NCBI RefSeq assembly: GCF_024494565.1
Contig: NZ_JANHDN010000007.1
Span: 1 to 64,000, forward strand
Source: Halorubrum rutilum
Lineage (GTDB): Archaea > Halobacteriota > Halobacteria > Halobacteriales > Haloferacaceae
DNA: 64,000 nucleotides
Reading direction: 5' to 3'
Under the pieces are notes generated by a model. That model saw nothing but the letters and a program-made list of their open reading frames with translations, was not told the origin of the DNA and searched no databases. The position numbers were made by a program, and so were the translations under genes. Numbering within the stretch: position 1 is the stretch's first letter; every line of letters begins with the position of its first letter. Shown piece by piece: positions 1 through 8,160 of this stretch.

Positions 1-256
1 GCGGCCTGTCGGCCGCTCGCAGGCACGCGCCACCGCGACCTTTATTTATAAACAACCGCTGCCGCCGCGCGGCTATTTAAATACTGAATCGGTACCACCG
101 ATCTGCGATACCCACTTCCGTCATCGATCGGTGTGCGCTTCCAACGACGCAGCGCCCGGTAACAGCCAACTGCCCGGACGAGACCACGCTGAGAGGATGG
201 AACGCAACGAAAGGAACGTCGCAACGACGGCGACCTCACCCACTCGACCGCCCCGA
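1..256. other. Left-edge intergenic region with orphan TATA-like boxes
   Basis: No gene is supported here. Two AT-rich islands stand out in GC-rich DNA: TTTATTTATAAA at about 41-52 and TATTTAAATA at 74-83. The second is identical to the TATA box before menD at 26733-26742. No convincing start codon lies at the expected distance on either strand. A GTG-initiated frame at 131 mostly runs antisense to the reductase gene and looks like a shadow. The boxes may drive a gene beyond the left edge or a short RNA. Confidence 0.4.
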
Positions 257-1627
257 TCAGTACTTCGCGTCGGCGCCCGTCGTCTCGTAGATCCGGTCCA
301 TGATCGCGTCGCGCTCGCCGGTCCAGTTCGCCATCGCGGCCGGGCTGGTCGGGTACGACTCGTAGTGGTCGAGCAGCTCGTCGGCGAGCGTCTTCGTCTG
401 GTAGAAGTTCCGGATCGTCCCCCAGTAGCCGAAGCTCTTCACCGCGGCCTTCAGCTTCAGCCCGAACGACATCGACGTGGAGCCCTCGTATAACGCCTCC
501 GCGAGCTTCTCGCCCGGGAGCGCGGCGAGCAGCCCCATCAGGTCGTCGACGTCGACCGCGGTCGAGAGCACGTTGTACACGTCGAGTCCGGCGTAGCGCC
601 CGCCGAAGTGGTCCATCACGCGGGTGTTGTACCGCCAGAGGTTCTCCTCGCTCACGTCGCCGTCGGAGACCGCCTTCACGGCCTGCTCGCCCGCGTACTT
701 GCCCGCGTACGCCGCGCCGGCGATACCGCCGCCCGTGGTCGGGTTGACGTGCCCGGCGGCGTCGCCGACCGCCATGTACCCCGGCGCGACCGCCGAGTCG
801 TAGGGGCGACGGGTGGGGAGCGCGGCGCCGAGCTTGTCCGTGACGGTGGCGCCCTCGAACTCGTCGCGGTTCCGGAGGTCGCGTCTCAGCGCCTCGACGA
901 GCTGCATCGGCTCCTCGTTCATCTGGAAGCCGAGCCCGGCGTTGATCTCGGTGCTCGTCCGCGGGAAGTACCAGAGGTAGCCGGCGGCGCGGTCGGTCGC
1001 CTTGAAGACGAGGGCGTCGTCCCACTCGACCGGCTCCGGCACCTCGACGATCTCGCGGTACGCCGAGCAGAACTGCGAGTAGCGCACGTTGGTGTCGAAC
1101 GTCGTCCCCTCGAAGTCCGCCTTGTCCTGGAGCAGCGACAGCGACCCGGCCCCGTCGATCACGAGGTCGGCCTCGTATGTGACCGCGTCGCCCTTCCGCT
1201 TCGCGCGCAGCCCGGTGACCCGACCGGCCTCGGTCTGAATTACGTCGTTGATGACGGTGTCGTAGTGGAAGTCGACCCCGGCGTCCTCGGCGCCCGCGAT
1301 GATCTGCCGGCCGTACTCCCACCGGTCGATGACCGCGAGCTCGCCCGGCACGGGGATCTCCAGGACCGTGTCCTCTTGCGGGATCTCGAACCGCCCATGG
1401 TCGACGCCGGTGTTGGTGAACGCCGGTTCGAGCCGCTCTTTCGGGATGGCCTCCGGGAAGGCGTCGGCGCCCTTCAGCGCGTCGCCGCAGGCGATGTGGC
1501 CGGCCTCCGCCTCGTCCTTCCGCTCGACGATGACGACGTCGAGCCCCTCGTTCGCAATCGTCGCGGCGGCGTAACAGCCGGCGGTCCCGGCGCCGGCCAC
1601 GACGACGTCGTACTCGTCGATGCTCAT
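257..1627 (-). CDS. Geranylgeranyl reductase family FAD-dependent oxidoreductase
   Basis: A 456-aa flavoprotein of the digeranylgeranylglycerophospholipid reductase type. These enzymes saturate the isoprenoid chains of archaeal ether lipids, or of menaquinone and carotenoid side chains, at the membrane. The N-terminus has the Rossmann FAD motif VVVAGAGTAGCYAA followed by the acidic end of beta-2 (VIVERK). A second FAD-contacting motif, AVGDAAGHVNPTTGGG, lies near residue 290. Length and the CGDALKG segment near residue 50 fit the archaeal family. The ATG at 1627 begins MSIDEYDVVV; upstream in-frame codons are low-complexity and antisense-like. It is transcribed away from the ferredoxin gene at 1845. 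A paralogue lies at 34421. The exact lipid substrate cannot be told from sequence. Confidence 0.85.
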   Translation of the reverse strand: MSIDEYDVVVAGAGTAGCYAAATIANEGLDVVIVERKDEAEAGHIACGDALKGADAFPEAIPKERLEPAFTNTGVDHGRFEIPQEDTVLEIPVPGELAVIDRWEYGRQIIAGAEDAGVDFHYDTVINDVIQTEAGRVTGLRAKRKGDAVTYEADLVIDGAGSLSLLQDKADFEGTTFDTNVRYSQFCSAYREIVEVPEPVEWDDALVFKATDRAAGYLWYFPRTSTEINAGLGFQMNEEPMQLVEALRRDLRNRDEFEGATVTDKLGAALPTRRPYDSAVAPGYMAVGDAAGHVNPTTGGGIAGAAYAGKYAGEQAVKAVSDGDVSEENLWRYNTRVMDHFGGRYAGLDVYNVLSTAVDVDDLMGLLAALPGEKLAEALYEGSTSMSFGLKLKAAVKSFGYWGTIRNFYQTKTLADELLDHYESYPTSPAAMANWTGERDAIMDRIYETTGADAKY

Positions 1628-1844
1628 GACACGTGGGTCGTTCCCCCGGTGGCAAAACTCTTTGTTCCCGTTTCGGTCCCCTCGGGAGCGACACGAGCCC
1701 CGGACGGCGACGCGACCGACGCGGATCGCCGCCCGGTCCGGGACCGCGGGCGTCGTCGCGGTCGTCCGCGGTCGCCGACGACGCCGTCGCGTCCCTAACT
1801 GTTCAGCCCTCGTTTTTAACGGCGGTGCGGCCGTGACTCCGGAC

Positions 1845-2657
1845 ATGTCCGGACTCGATCACGTCGACACGGACCGGCTCCGGGAGTGGCTCTCGGAGGT
1901 CCGCGAGGGAGAGACGACCGCCGCCCTGATGCTCGCCGTCGCGTACGACAAGGGGATCGGCGCGGGCGAACTGGCCTCGTGGTACGACCGGTCGACCGAG
2001 TCGGTCGAGGAGGCGATCGCGGCGCTCGACTCGCCCGACTACGTCGCCGAGATCGCCCGCCTCGAAGGGGTCGACGTCGAGGCGGTCGCCGCGGAGTCGA
2101 ACCTCACGGTCGAGTCGGTCGAGGCCTGGTTCGCCGGGCTGTCGGACCGCCCCGTCCCCGAGGCCGCGAGCGTGATCCGGGGGTACGCGGAGGGCGCGGT
2201 CGAGCCCCTCCTCACGGGCGAACCCTCGACCGTGTTCCACCTCGACTACGACGCGATGACCGAGCGCGGCTGGTCGCTCGACGACCCGGACCTGTTCGAG
2301 AAGGCGGCCGAGTCGGACCTCGGGCTGCCCGAGTACGGGCGGTTCCTCGTCGAGCCGGACGAGTCGATCCTGGAGGCGGCCGAGCGCGGCGGCCGGTCCT
2401 GGCCGTACGCCTGCCGGGGCGGCGCGTGCACGAACTGCGCCGTCGTCGTCGTCGACGGCGACGTGGCGATGCCGGGGCAGTCCGTGCTCTCCGACGCGCA
2501 GATCCGCGAGACGAACGCCCGGCTCTCCTGCGTCGGCGTCCCGGTCACGGACGAGGTCCGGCTCGTCACCGGCGTCGGCGACCTGGCGGAGTTCGCCGAC
2601 CTGCGGCTGCCGTCCCCGGCCGAGGACGGGGACGGAGCGAGGCCGGCGTCGGACTGA
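1845..2657 (+). CDS. HTH-like domain fused to 2Fe-2S ferredoxin
   Basis: A 270-aa acidic soluble protein. Residues about 150-255 form a plant/haloarchaeal-type 2Fe-2S ferredoxin domain with cluster ligands Cys190, Cys195, Cys198 and Cys229 (YACRGGACTNC, then LSCVG). The first 120 residues contain two helix-turn-helix-like segments (near 36-60 and 74-98), with phrases like GELASWYDRSTESVEEAI and VAAESNLTVESVEAWF that resemble recognition helices. The fusion suggests either an electron carrier with an extra interaction domain or a redox-responsive DNA-binding protein; the second reading is inference. ATG 1845 gives the family-like start; a GTG 12 bases upstream is possible. It converges on the ABC permease gene ending at 2695. 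Confidence 0.8.
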   Translation: MSGLDHVDTDRLREWLSEVREGETTAALMLAVAYDKGIGAGELASWYDRSTESVEEAIAALDSPDYVAEIARLEGVDVEAVAAESNLTVESVEAWFAGLSDRPVPEAASVIRGYAEGAVEPLLTGEPSTVFHLDYDAMTERGWSLDDPDLFEKAAESDLGLPEYGRFLVEPDESILEAAERGGRSWPYACRGGACTNCAVVVVDGDVAMPGQSVLSDAQIRETNARLSCVGVPVTDEVRLVTGVGDLAEFADLRLPSPAEDGDGARPASD

Positions 2658-2694
2658 GCCGCCCCGCTCACTCCTCGGGGGCGTCGTCGCCCGC

Positions 2695-3831
2695 TCACTC
2701 CTCGGTCTCGTAGTGCTCCCCGGCCGCCTCCGGGAGCCGCGTCCGACCGACCAGCGCGAGGACCAGGATGACGACCACGAACGGCGTGATCCGGATGAGC
2801 TGCCGGGGGATCCCGATCCCCTGGAGCTGGAGCACGGTCTGGACCGCGTCCAGCCCCGCGAACAGCATCGTCGAGAGGAACGCCCCGACCGGGTTGTAGT
2901 TGCCGAACAGGTACGCCACGATGGCGATGAACCCCTTCCCGTTCACCATCGTCGGGCCGTTGCCGGTGAACTGGCCGAGGTCGAGCGACAGCGCGGCGCC
3001 GCCCATCCCCGCGAGCACGCCCGAGATCAGCACCGCCGCGTAGCGGACCCGGGTGACGCTCACGCCGGCGGTGTCGAGCGCCTTCGGGTTCTCGCCGCTG
3101 GCGCGGATCCACCGGCCGAACGCCGTCCGCTCGAAGACGTACCACGAGCCGGCGACGGCGGCGAACAGCATGTACACCGACGGCGACGCGGAGAAGAGCG
3201 CGCCGAAGAACGGGAGGTCGGCGAGCACCGGCACGTTGATCGACGGCGACGTCGCGACGGTCGGCGTGTTCGGGCTGCCGTAGATCACCTGCGAGGCGAA
3301 CGGCGCGAGCCCGAGCGCGATGAGCCACACCGCGAGCCCGGCGATGATCTGGTCCGCGCGGAACCCGATCGTCACGACGGCGAACAGCGCCGCGAGCAGC
3401 GTGCTCGCGACGACGCCGCCGGCGAAGCCGACCCACACTCCGCCGGTGAGGTCGGCGACGTAGATGGCGCTGAACGCCGAGATGATCAGGAGCCCCTCCA
3501 GCCCGATGTTGATGACGCCCGACTTCTCCGCGAAGATCCCGCCGAGGGCGGCGAACGCGATCGGCACGGAGAGCCGCAGCGCCGCCGCGAGCGTGTTCTC
3601 GCTCGTGAGCACGTCCGCGAGCGTCCCGGCGAGCGAGTCCGGGAACAGCAGCCCGGCGAGCAGCAGCGCGGCGACGGCGGCGACGGTCGCGCCGGCGACG
3701 AGCGCCCGGGTCGAGTACCGGTCGAGGAGGCCCTCCTCGTCGGCGCCCTCGGCCGAGATCGCGGCGTCGGCGTCCTCGGCGTCGTCGGCCTCGTCGCCGT
3801 CGGCGGCGCCGCCCGCGGGCGCGTCACTCAT
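2695..3831 (-). CDS. BMP-type ABC transporter permease (second permease)
   Basis: A 378-aa integral membrane permease of the branched-chain amino acid/ribose type (BPD_transp_2). After an acidic cytoplasmic N-terminus of about 50 residues come roughly eight to ten membrane segments. The conserved family stretch GGIFAEKSGVINIGLEG is present, as is the cytoplasmic loop FGRWIRASGENPKALDTAGV that couples to the ATPase. It resembles YufQ/RfuD-like subunits of nucleoside importers. It is the last gene of the operon; its ATG at 3831 overlaps the stop of the upstream permease by 8 bases, so coupled translation is likely. Substrate is inferred as a nucleoside or related compound. Confidence 0.88.
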   Translation of the reverse strand: MSDAPAGGAADGDEADDAEDADAAISAEGADEEGLLDRYSTRALVAGATVAAVAALLLAGLLFPDSLAGTLADVLTSENTLAAALRLSVPIAFAALGGIFAEKSGVINIGLEGLLIISAFSAIYVADLTGGVWVGFAGGVVASTLLAALFAVVTIGFRADQIIAGLAVWLIALGLAPFASQVIYGSPNTPTVATSPSINVPVLADLPFFGALFSASPSVYMLFAAVAGSWYVFERTAFGRWIRASGENPKALDTAGVSVTRVRYAAVLISGVLAGMGGAALSLDLGQFTGNGPTMVNGKGFIAIVAYLFGNYNPVGAFLSTMLFAGLDAVQTVLQLQGIGIPRQLIRITPFVVVILVLALVGRTRLPEAAGEHYETEE

Positions 3832-5071
3832 CGGTCTCACCTCCCCGGTCGGCGGCGGTCCCGCCGTCGGTCGCGACCGCCTCCGGCTTCGAGCCCGTTC
3901 CCGGCAGCCCGCGGGCCAGCAGGCGGAAGAACTCCGGCATCGCAACGAACAGGATGATGAGCCCGCGGAGGACGCCGACGAGCTGGGGCGGAACGTCGGT
4001 CGCGAACTGGACGACCGTCGTCCCGCTCTTCAACACGCCGAACAGCAGCGCGGCGACGCCGACCCCGAGCGGGTTGTTGCCGGCGAGGATCGAGACGGTG
4101 ATCCCGTCGAACCCGTAGGCCGGGATCCCCGTCTGGAACGTCCCGAGCACCATCATCACGTACATCGCGCCGGCGATCCCGCCGAGCGCGCCCGACAGCG
4201 ACAGGCTCGCGACGACGGTGCGCTTGGCGTCGACGCCGCCGTACTCGGCCGCCTCGGGCTGGACGCCGCTCGTCCGGACGTCGTACCCGAAGGCGGTGTG
4301 TTCGAGGACGTAGTACAGCCCGGCGACGGCGAGGAGGCCGAAGCCGAGCGCGACGACGGAGAAGTCCTGTCGGGCGCCGAACAGCAGCGCCGGAAACTGC
4401 GCGAACTCGGGGAGCGGGACGGTCTGGTTCGCGGCGCTGTTCGGGTCCTTGAAGATCCCGCTGACCAGGTACAGCGCGACGCCGGTCGCGATGAAGTTGA
4501 GCATGATCGTCGTGATCACCTCGTTGGCGTCGGCGTACGCCTTCAGCAGGCCCGGGACCGCGCCGTAGAGCCCGCCGAACACCGCGCCGACGAGGAGCCC
4601 GAACGGGATCAGGAGGACGGTGCCGAGCGCGCCCGACACGAGCGACGACGCCCAGAGGACGCCGAGCGCGGTCGCCAGCGCGCCGACGACCATCTGGCCC
4701 TGCGTCCCGATGTTGAAGATCCCGGCGCGGAACGCCAGCGCGACCGAGAGCCCGGTGAAGATCAGCAGCGTCGTCTCGCGGAGCGTGACCGCGAACTGCC
4801 CGTTCGGCGACCAGCCGCCGCTGAGCGGGTCGCCGAGCGCCCCGAGGAAGAGGCGGTCGAAGACGACGACCGGGTCGTAACAGAACCCGACCCCAAGGTA
4901 GTACACCGCCTCGCCGGCGGTACACGTCGTCATCCGACCGGCCACGAGCACCAGCGCCGCGCCGATGAGGACCGAGAGGACGAGCGCCGCCGTGCTGATC
5001 AGGACCCGCTCGGCCGCGGAGGCGTCGACGAGCCGAGAGAGCGCGTCGCGCGCGCGGTCGGCGGCGCTCAC
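3824..5071 (-). CDS. BMP-type ABC transporter permease (first permease)
   Basis: A 415-aa permease with about ten hydrophobic segments and the family phrase FRAGIFNIGTQGQM, the counterpart of the ...NIGLEG motif in the partner permease. The coupling-loop region reads FGYDVRTSGVQPEAAEYGGV. An unusual extracellular loop between the first two helices holds two cysteines (MTTCTAGEAVYYLGVGFCYD) that could form a disulfide. GTG at 5071 is the likely start; it overlaps the ATPase stop in a GTGA junction, typical of translational coupling. It forms the heterodimeric channel with the downstream permease. Confidence 0.88.
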   Translation of the reverse strand: MSAADRARDALSRLVDASAAERVLISTAALVLSVLIGAALVLVAGRMTTCTAGEAVYYLGVGFCYDPVVVFDRLFLGALGDPLSGGWSPNGQFAVTLRETTLLIFTGLSVALAFRAGIFNIGTQGQMVVGALATALGVLWASSLVSGALGTVLLIPFGLLVGAVFGGLYGAVPGLLKAYADANEVITTIMLNFIATGVALYLVSGIFKDPNSAANQTVPLPEFAQFPALLFGARQDFSVVALGFGLLAVAGLYYVLEHTAFGYDVRTSGVQPEAAEYGGVDAKRTVVASLSLSGALGGIAGAMYVMMVLGTFQTGIPAYGFDGITVSILAGNNPLGVGVAALLFGVLKSGTTVVQFATDVPPQLVGVLRGLIILFVAMPEFFRLLARGLPGTGSKPEAVATDGGTAADRGGETDE

Positions 5072-6690
5072 GCCCGCTCACCGTCCGCGGCGTCCGCGAG
5101 GTCCGCCTCCGCGTTCCGTTCCGGCTCGTCCGCGTCCTCGTTCCCCGCCGCCGCCGGGCCGTCCCCGCCACCGCCGCCCGGTCGCTCCCCGGCCATCAGC
5201 AGGCCGAGCTCCTCCTCCGTCGTCTCGTCCGGGTCGACCACGTCGACGAACTCGCCCTCGTACGCGACCGCGAGGCGGTCCGAGAGCCCCTGTACCTCCT
5301 CCAGCTTCGAGGAGACGAGGAGGACCGCCACGCCCCGCTCCCGGAGCTCCAGGAGCCGCTCGTGGATGAACTCGATCGAGCCCACGTCGACGCCCCGCGT
5401 CGGGTGCGAGGCGACGACCAGCTCGGGGTCGCGCTCGAACTCCCGACCGACGATGAACTTCTGCTGGTTGCCGCCGGAGAGCGACTCCGCGTCGGCGTCC
5501 GCGTCCGGCGGCCGCACGTCGTACTCGTCGATGATCGCCTCGGCGTGCCCGCGCGTCTTCTCCCAGTCGATCCGGCCGTTGGCGGCGAGCTCGCGGCCGT
5601 GTTGGCTCCCGAGCAGCCCGTTCTCGACGAGGTCGAACTCCATCACCAGGCCGCGCTCCTGGCGGTCCTCGGGGACGTACGCCATGCCGGCCTCGATCCG
5701 GTCCCGCCGCGAGGCGGTCGTGACGTCCTCGCCCCGGAACCGGACCTCGCCCGCGTCGGGGGTCCGGAGCCCGGTCACCGCCTCGACGAGCTCCGACTGC
5801 CCGTTTCCGTCCACGCCGGCGATCCCGAACACCTCGCCGCCGCGGACGTCGAACGAGACGCCGTCGACGGCCCGGACCCCGCGGTCGTCCTCGACGACGA
5901 CCTCGGAGACCGAGGCGACGACCTCGCCCGTCTCCGCGGTCCCGTGGTCGACGTCGAGGAGGACCTCGCGGCCGACCATCAGCTCCGCGAGCTCCTCCTG
6001 GGTGGTGGTGTCCGCGTCGACCGTCCCGACCTTCCGGCCGTCCCGGAGGACGGAGATCTCGTCGGCCGCGCGCATCGCCTCGCCCAGCTTGTGGGTGATG
6101 AAGATGATCGTCTTCCCCTGCGAAGTGAGCTCGTCGAGCACGTCGAACAGCTCGTCGACCTCCTGGGGAGTCAGCACCGCGGTCGGCTCGTCCAGGATCA
6201 GCGTGTCGGCGCCGCGGTACAGCGCCTTCAGGATCTCGACGCGCTGCTGTTCGCCCACGGAGACGTCCTCGATCCGCGCGTCCGGATCGACGTCGAAGCC
6301 GTAGCGGTCGGCGAGCTCGACGACGGCCTCGCGCGCGCCGGCCCGGTCGACGGCGAGTCCGCCCCACTTCCGCGGCTCGTTGCCGAGCGTGATGTTCTCG
6401 GTGACGGTCATCGGGTCCACGAGCATGAAGTGCTGGTGGATCATCCCGATCCCGGCGTCGATCGCGTCCCGCGGGGAGTCGAACGCGTGGGGGTCCCCGT
6501 CGAGCCGGACCGTCCCCGACGTGGGTTCGTAGAGGCCGTAGAGCACGTTCATCAGCGTCGTCTTCCCGGCCCCGTTCTCGCCGAGGAGGGCGTGGACGGT
6601 GCCGCGCTCGACCCGCAGGTCGACGTCGTCGTTCGCCACGACGCCGGGGAACCGCTTCGTGATCCCGTCGAGGTGGACGGCTGAGGCCAT
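5068..6690 (-). CDS. BMP-type ABC transporter ATP-binding protein, tandem ABC domains
   Basis: A 540-aa cytoplasmic ATPase made of two ABC domains, as in sugar/nucleoside importers (RbsA, YufO, RfuB). Domain 1 has Walker A GENGAGKTT (37-45), the signature VSVGEQQRVEI and Walker B LILDEPTAVLTP. Domain 2 has a degenerate Walker A (GIAGVDGNGQSE), usual for the C-terminal half of this class, with the signature LSGGNQQK and a Walker B-like VVASHPTRGVD. The acidic Gly-rich C-terminal tail is a halophile feature. ATG at 6690 follows the binding-protein gene after 108 bases that hold a strong hairpin. Confidence 0.9.
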   Translation of the reverse strand: MASAVHLDGITKRFPGVVANDDVDLRVERGTVHALLGENGAGKTTLMNVLYGLYEPTSGTVRLDGDPHAFDSPRDAIDAGIGMIHQHFMLVDPMTVTENITLGNEPRKWGGLAVDRAGAREAVVELADRYGFDVDPDARIEDVSVGEQQRVEILKALYRGADTLILDEPTAVLTPQEVDELFDVLDELTSQGKTIIFITHKLGEAMRAADEISVLRDGRKVGTVDADTTTQEELAELMVGREVLLDVDHGTAETGEVVASVSEVVVEDDRGVRAVDGVSFDVRGGEVFGIAGVDGNGQSELVEAVTGLRTPDAGEVRFRGEDVTTASRRDRIEAGMAYVPEDRQERGLVMEFDLVENGLLGSQHGRELAANGRIDWEKTRGHAEAIIDEYDVRPPDADADAESLSGGNQQKFIVGREFERDPELVVASHPTRGVDVGSIEFIHERLLELRERGVAVLLVSSKLEEVQGLSDRLAVAYEGEFVDVVDPDETTEEELGLLMAGERPGGGGGDGPAAAGNEDADEPERNAEADLADAADGERA

Positions 6691-6741
6691 TGGTCTACTA
6701 CCCCCTGGTTCGAGGTCGGGTGAATATGTTTGGATATGGTT

Positions 6742-6757
6742 CGGTCCGCACGGACCG
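6742..6757. terminator. Hairpin between binding-protein and ATPase genes
   Basis: A perfect 7-bp inverted repeat (CGGTCCG, 2-base spacer, CGGACCG) lies in the 108-base gap between the lipoprotein gene (ending 6799) and the ATPase gene (starting 6690). In importer operons such a stem can lower downstream expression or stabilise the upstream message so that the binding protein is in excess. No T-run follows, so it may be a processing or stability hairpin rather than a terminator. Confidence 0.4.
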
Positions 6758-6798
6758 GCGAGCGGCCGGCGATCCGACCGGAGCGAGCGCCCGCTCCG

Positions 6799-7956
6799 TC
6801 AGACGTTCGAGGGCGACGAAGGAACGGAAACGTCCCCGGCGACGATGTCTTCGCGCGCGGTCGAGACCTCGTCCCTGACGTCCTGCGGGATCTCGGAGCC
6901 GAGCTGGTCGCCGTAGACGAGCGCGACGCCCTCGTTGTCGAGCCCGAGCGCGACGTTCGAGCCGCCGGGGAACTCGCTCTCGACGGTCGCCTCGATCGCG
7001 TTGTAGACGGCCGTGTCGACCCGCTTGACCATGCTCCCGAGGATCACGTCGGCGTAGTCGGGGCGCGTGATCGACTGGTCGCGGTCGACGCCGATCGCGA
7101 ATCCGTCCTGCTCCTGTGCCGCCTGGAAGACGCCGGTGCCCGTGTTCCCCGCCGCGTGGTAGACGATGTCGGAACCGCTGTTGTACATCGCGGTCGCCGC
7201 CTCGCGGCCCGCCGCGGGGTCGTTGAAGCTGCCGGTGTAGTTGACGCTGACGTCGACGTCGTCGCTGCCGGCGGCGACGCCGGCCTCGAAGCCGGCCTGG
7301 AACTTCTGGATCAGGTCGGACTCGACGCCGCCGACGAAGCCGACGTTCGTGGAGTCGCCCGCGGTCGAGCCCGCGCCCGCCGAGAAGTCGCGGGTGGTGA
7401 GCAGGCTCGCCATCAGGCCCGCGAGGTACGACCCCTCGTGCTCCCGGAACGTGTAGCTCGCGACGTTGTCGGCCTGGACCACCGAGTCGACGATCATGAA
7501 GTTCTGGTCGGGGTACGACTCCGCGGTCTCCGACAGCGAGTCGGCCTGCAGGAAGCCGATACAGCACACCAGGTCGTAGTCCGGGTCGCTCGACTCCGCG
7601 AACTGCTGCTGGAAGTTACTGAACTGGGCCACCTCGTCGGGCTGTGCCTCCTGGAACGAGATGTCGAGCTCTTCCTCCGCCGCGAGGGCCCCCTGCTGGG
7701 CCTGGTCGTTGAACGACCCGTCGCCGAGGCCGCCGGTCGCGTACACCATCCCGACGTTCGCCGCCGGCTCGTCGCCTCCGTCGGACCCGTCGCCCGAGTC
7801 GTCGCCGTCGGAGCCGTCCGAGCCGTCTGAGCCGTCGGAGCCGTCCGAGCCGTCCGACCCGTCGCCGCTCGGGCCGCCGCTACAGCCGGCGAGCCCGACG
7901 AGGCCTGCTGCGCTTGCCGCCTTGACGAACCGCCGCCGATCGAGATCGGATACCAT
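6799..7956 (-). CDS. BMP family substrate-binding lipoprotein
   Basis: A 385-aa surface lipoprotein of the Med/BMP (basic membrane protein) family, the binding subunit of a purine-nucleoside or riboflavin-like importer. The N-terminus is a twin-arginine lipobox signal (DRRRFVKA, then LAGC with the lipidated Cys25). It is followed by a low-complexity Ser-Asp-Gly linker (about 30-60) built from repeated GSD units, then the BMP fold starting ANVGMVYATGGLGDGSFND. Conserved positions such as GFLQADSL, HEGSYLAG and VGFVGG are in family order. ATG 7956 was chosen because it gives the complete Tat signal. It is the first gene of the four-gene operon with 5068-6690, 3824-5071 and 2695-3831. Confidence 0.9.
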   Translation of the reverse strand: MVSDLDRRRFVKAASAAGLVGLAGCSGGPSGDGSDGSDGSDGSDGSDGSDGDDSGDGSDGGDEPAANVGMVYATGGLGDGSFNDQAQQGALAAEEELDISFQEAQPDEVAQFSNFQQQFAESSDPDYDLVCCIGFLQADSLSETAESYPDQNFMIVDSVVQADNVASYTFREHEGSYLAGLMASLLTTRDFSAGAGSTAGDSTNVGFVGGVESDLIQKFQAGFEAGVAAGSDDVDVSVNYTGSFNDPAAGREAATAMYNSGSDIVYHAAGNTGTGVFQAAQEQDGFAIGVDRDQSITRPDYADVILGSMVKRVDTAVYNAIEATVESEFPGGSNVALGLDNEGVALVYGDQLGSEIPQDVRDEVSTAREDIVAGDVSVPSSPSNV

Positions 7957-8098
7957 GTCACCTGTATTGGCGCGCGAACACGTCATAAATTCGTCGCTCT
8001 CGACGACGCGGTATCGGACGTTCCCGGAGCGCTTCGGCGGGAACGCCGCCCGCTCGCCCGGGTTTGACCCGAACGTGTTCACGTCCGTGGTCTCCGGG

Positions 8099-8146
8099 GG
8101 CCGACGGGAGCGGTATGTCGGATGGCCGACGGGAGCGGTATGTCGG
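8099..8146. repeat. Tandem 25-bp direct repeat, two copies, each an imperfect palindrome
   Basis: Two copies with a 25-base period (8099-8123 and 8124-8146) share 23 identical bases. Each copy begins CCGAC and ends GTCGG, so each can form a hairpin. The pair lies between the end of the phosphohexomutase gene (8161) and the start of the BMP lipoprotein gene (7956), about 145 bases before that start. It could be a double operator for the importer operon or a 3' end signal of the upstream gene. Confidence 0.7.
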
Positions 8147-8160
8147 GAATGATCGGTCGG

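Noticed and set aside
131..493. A GTG-started plus-strand frame near the left edge
   Set aside because: Most of it is antisense to the 3' end of the reductase gene and its composition is typical of a shadow.
7780..7870. Short tandem repeats that look like an array
   Set aside because: They encode the Ser-Asp-Gly linker of the BMP lipoprotein; they are not a CRISPR and have no spacers.
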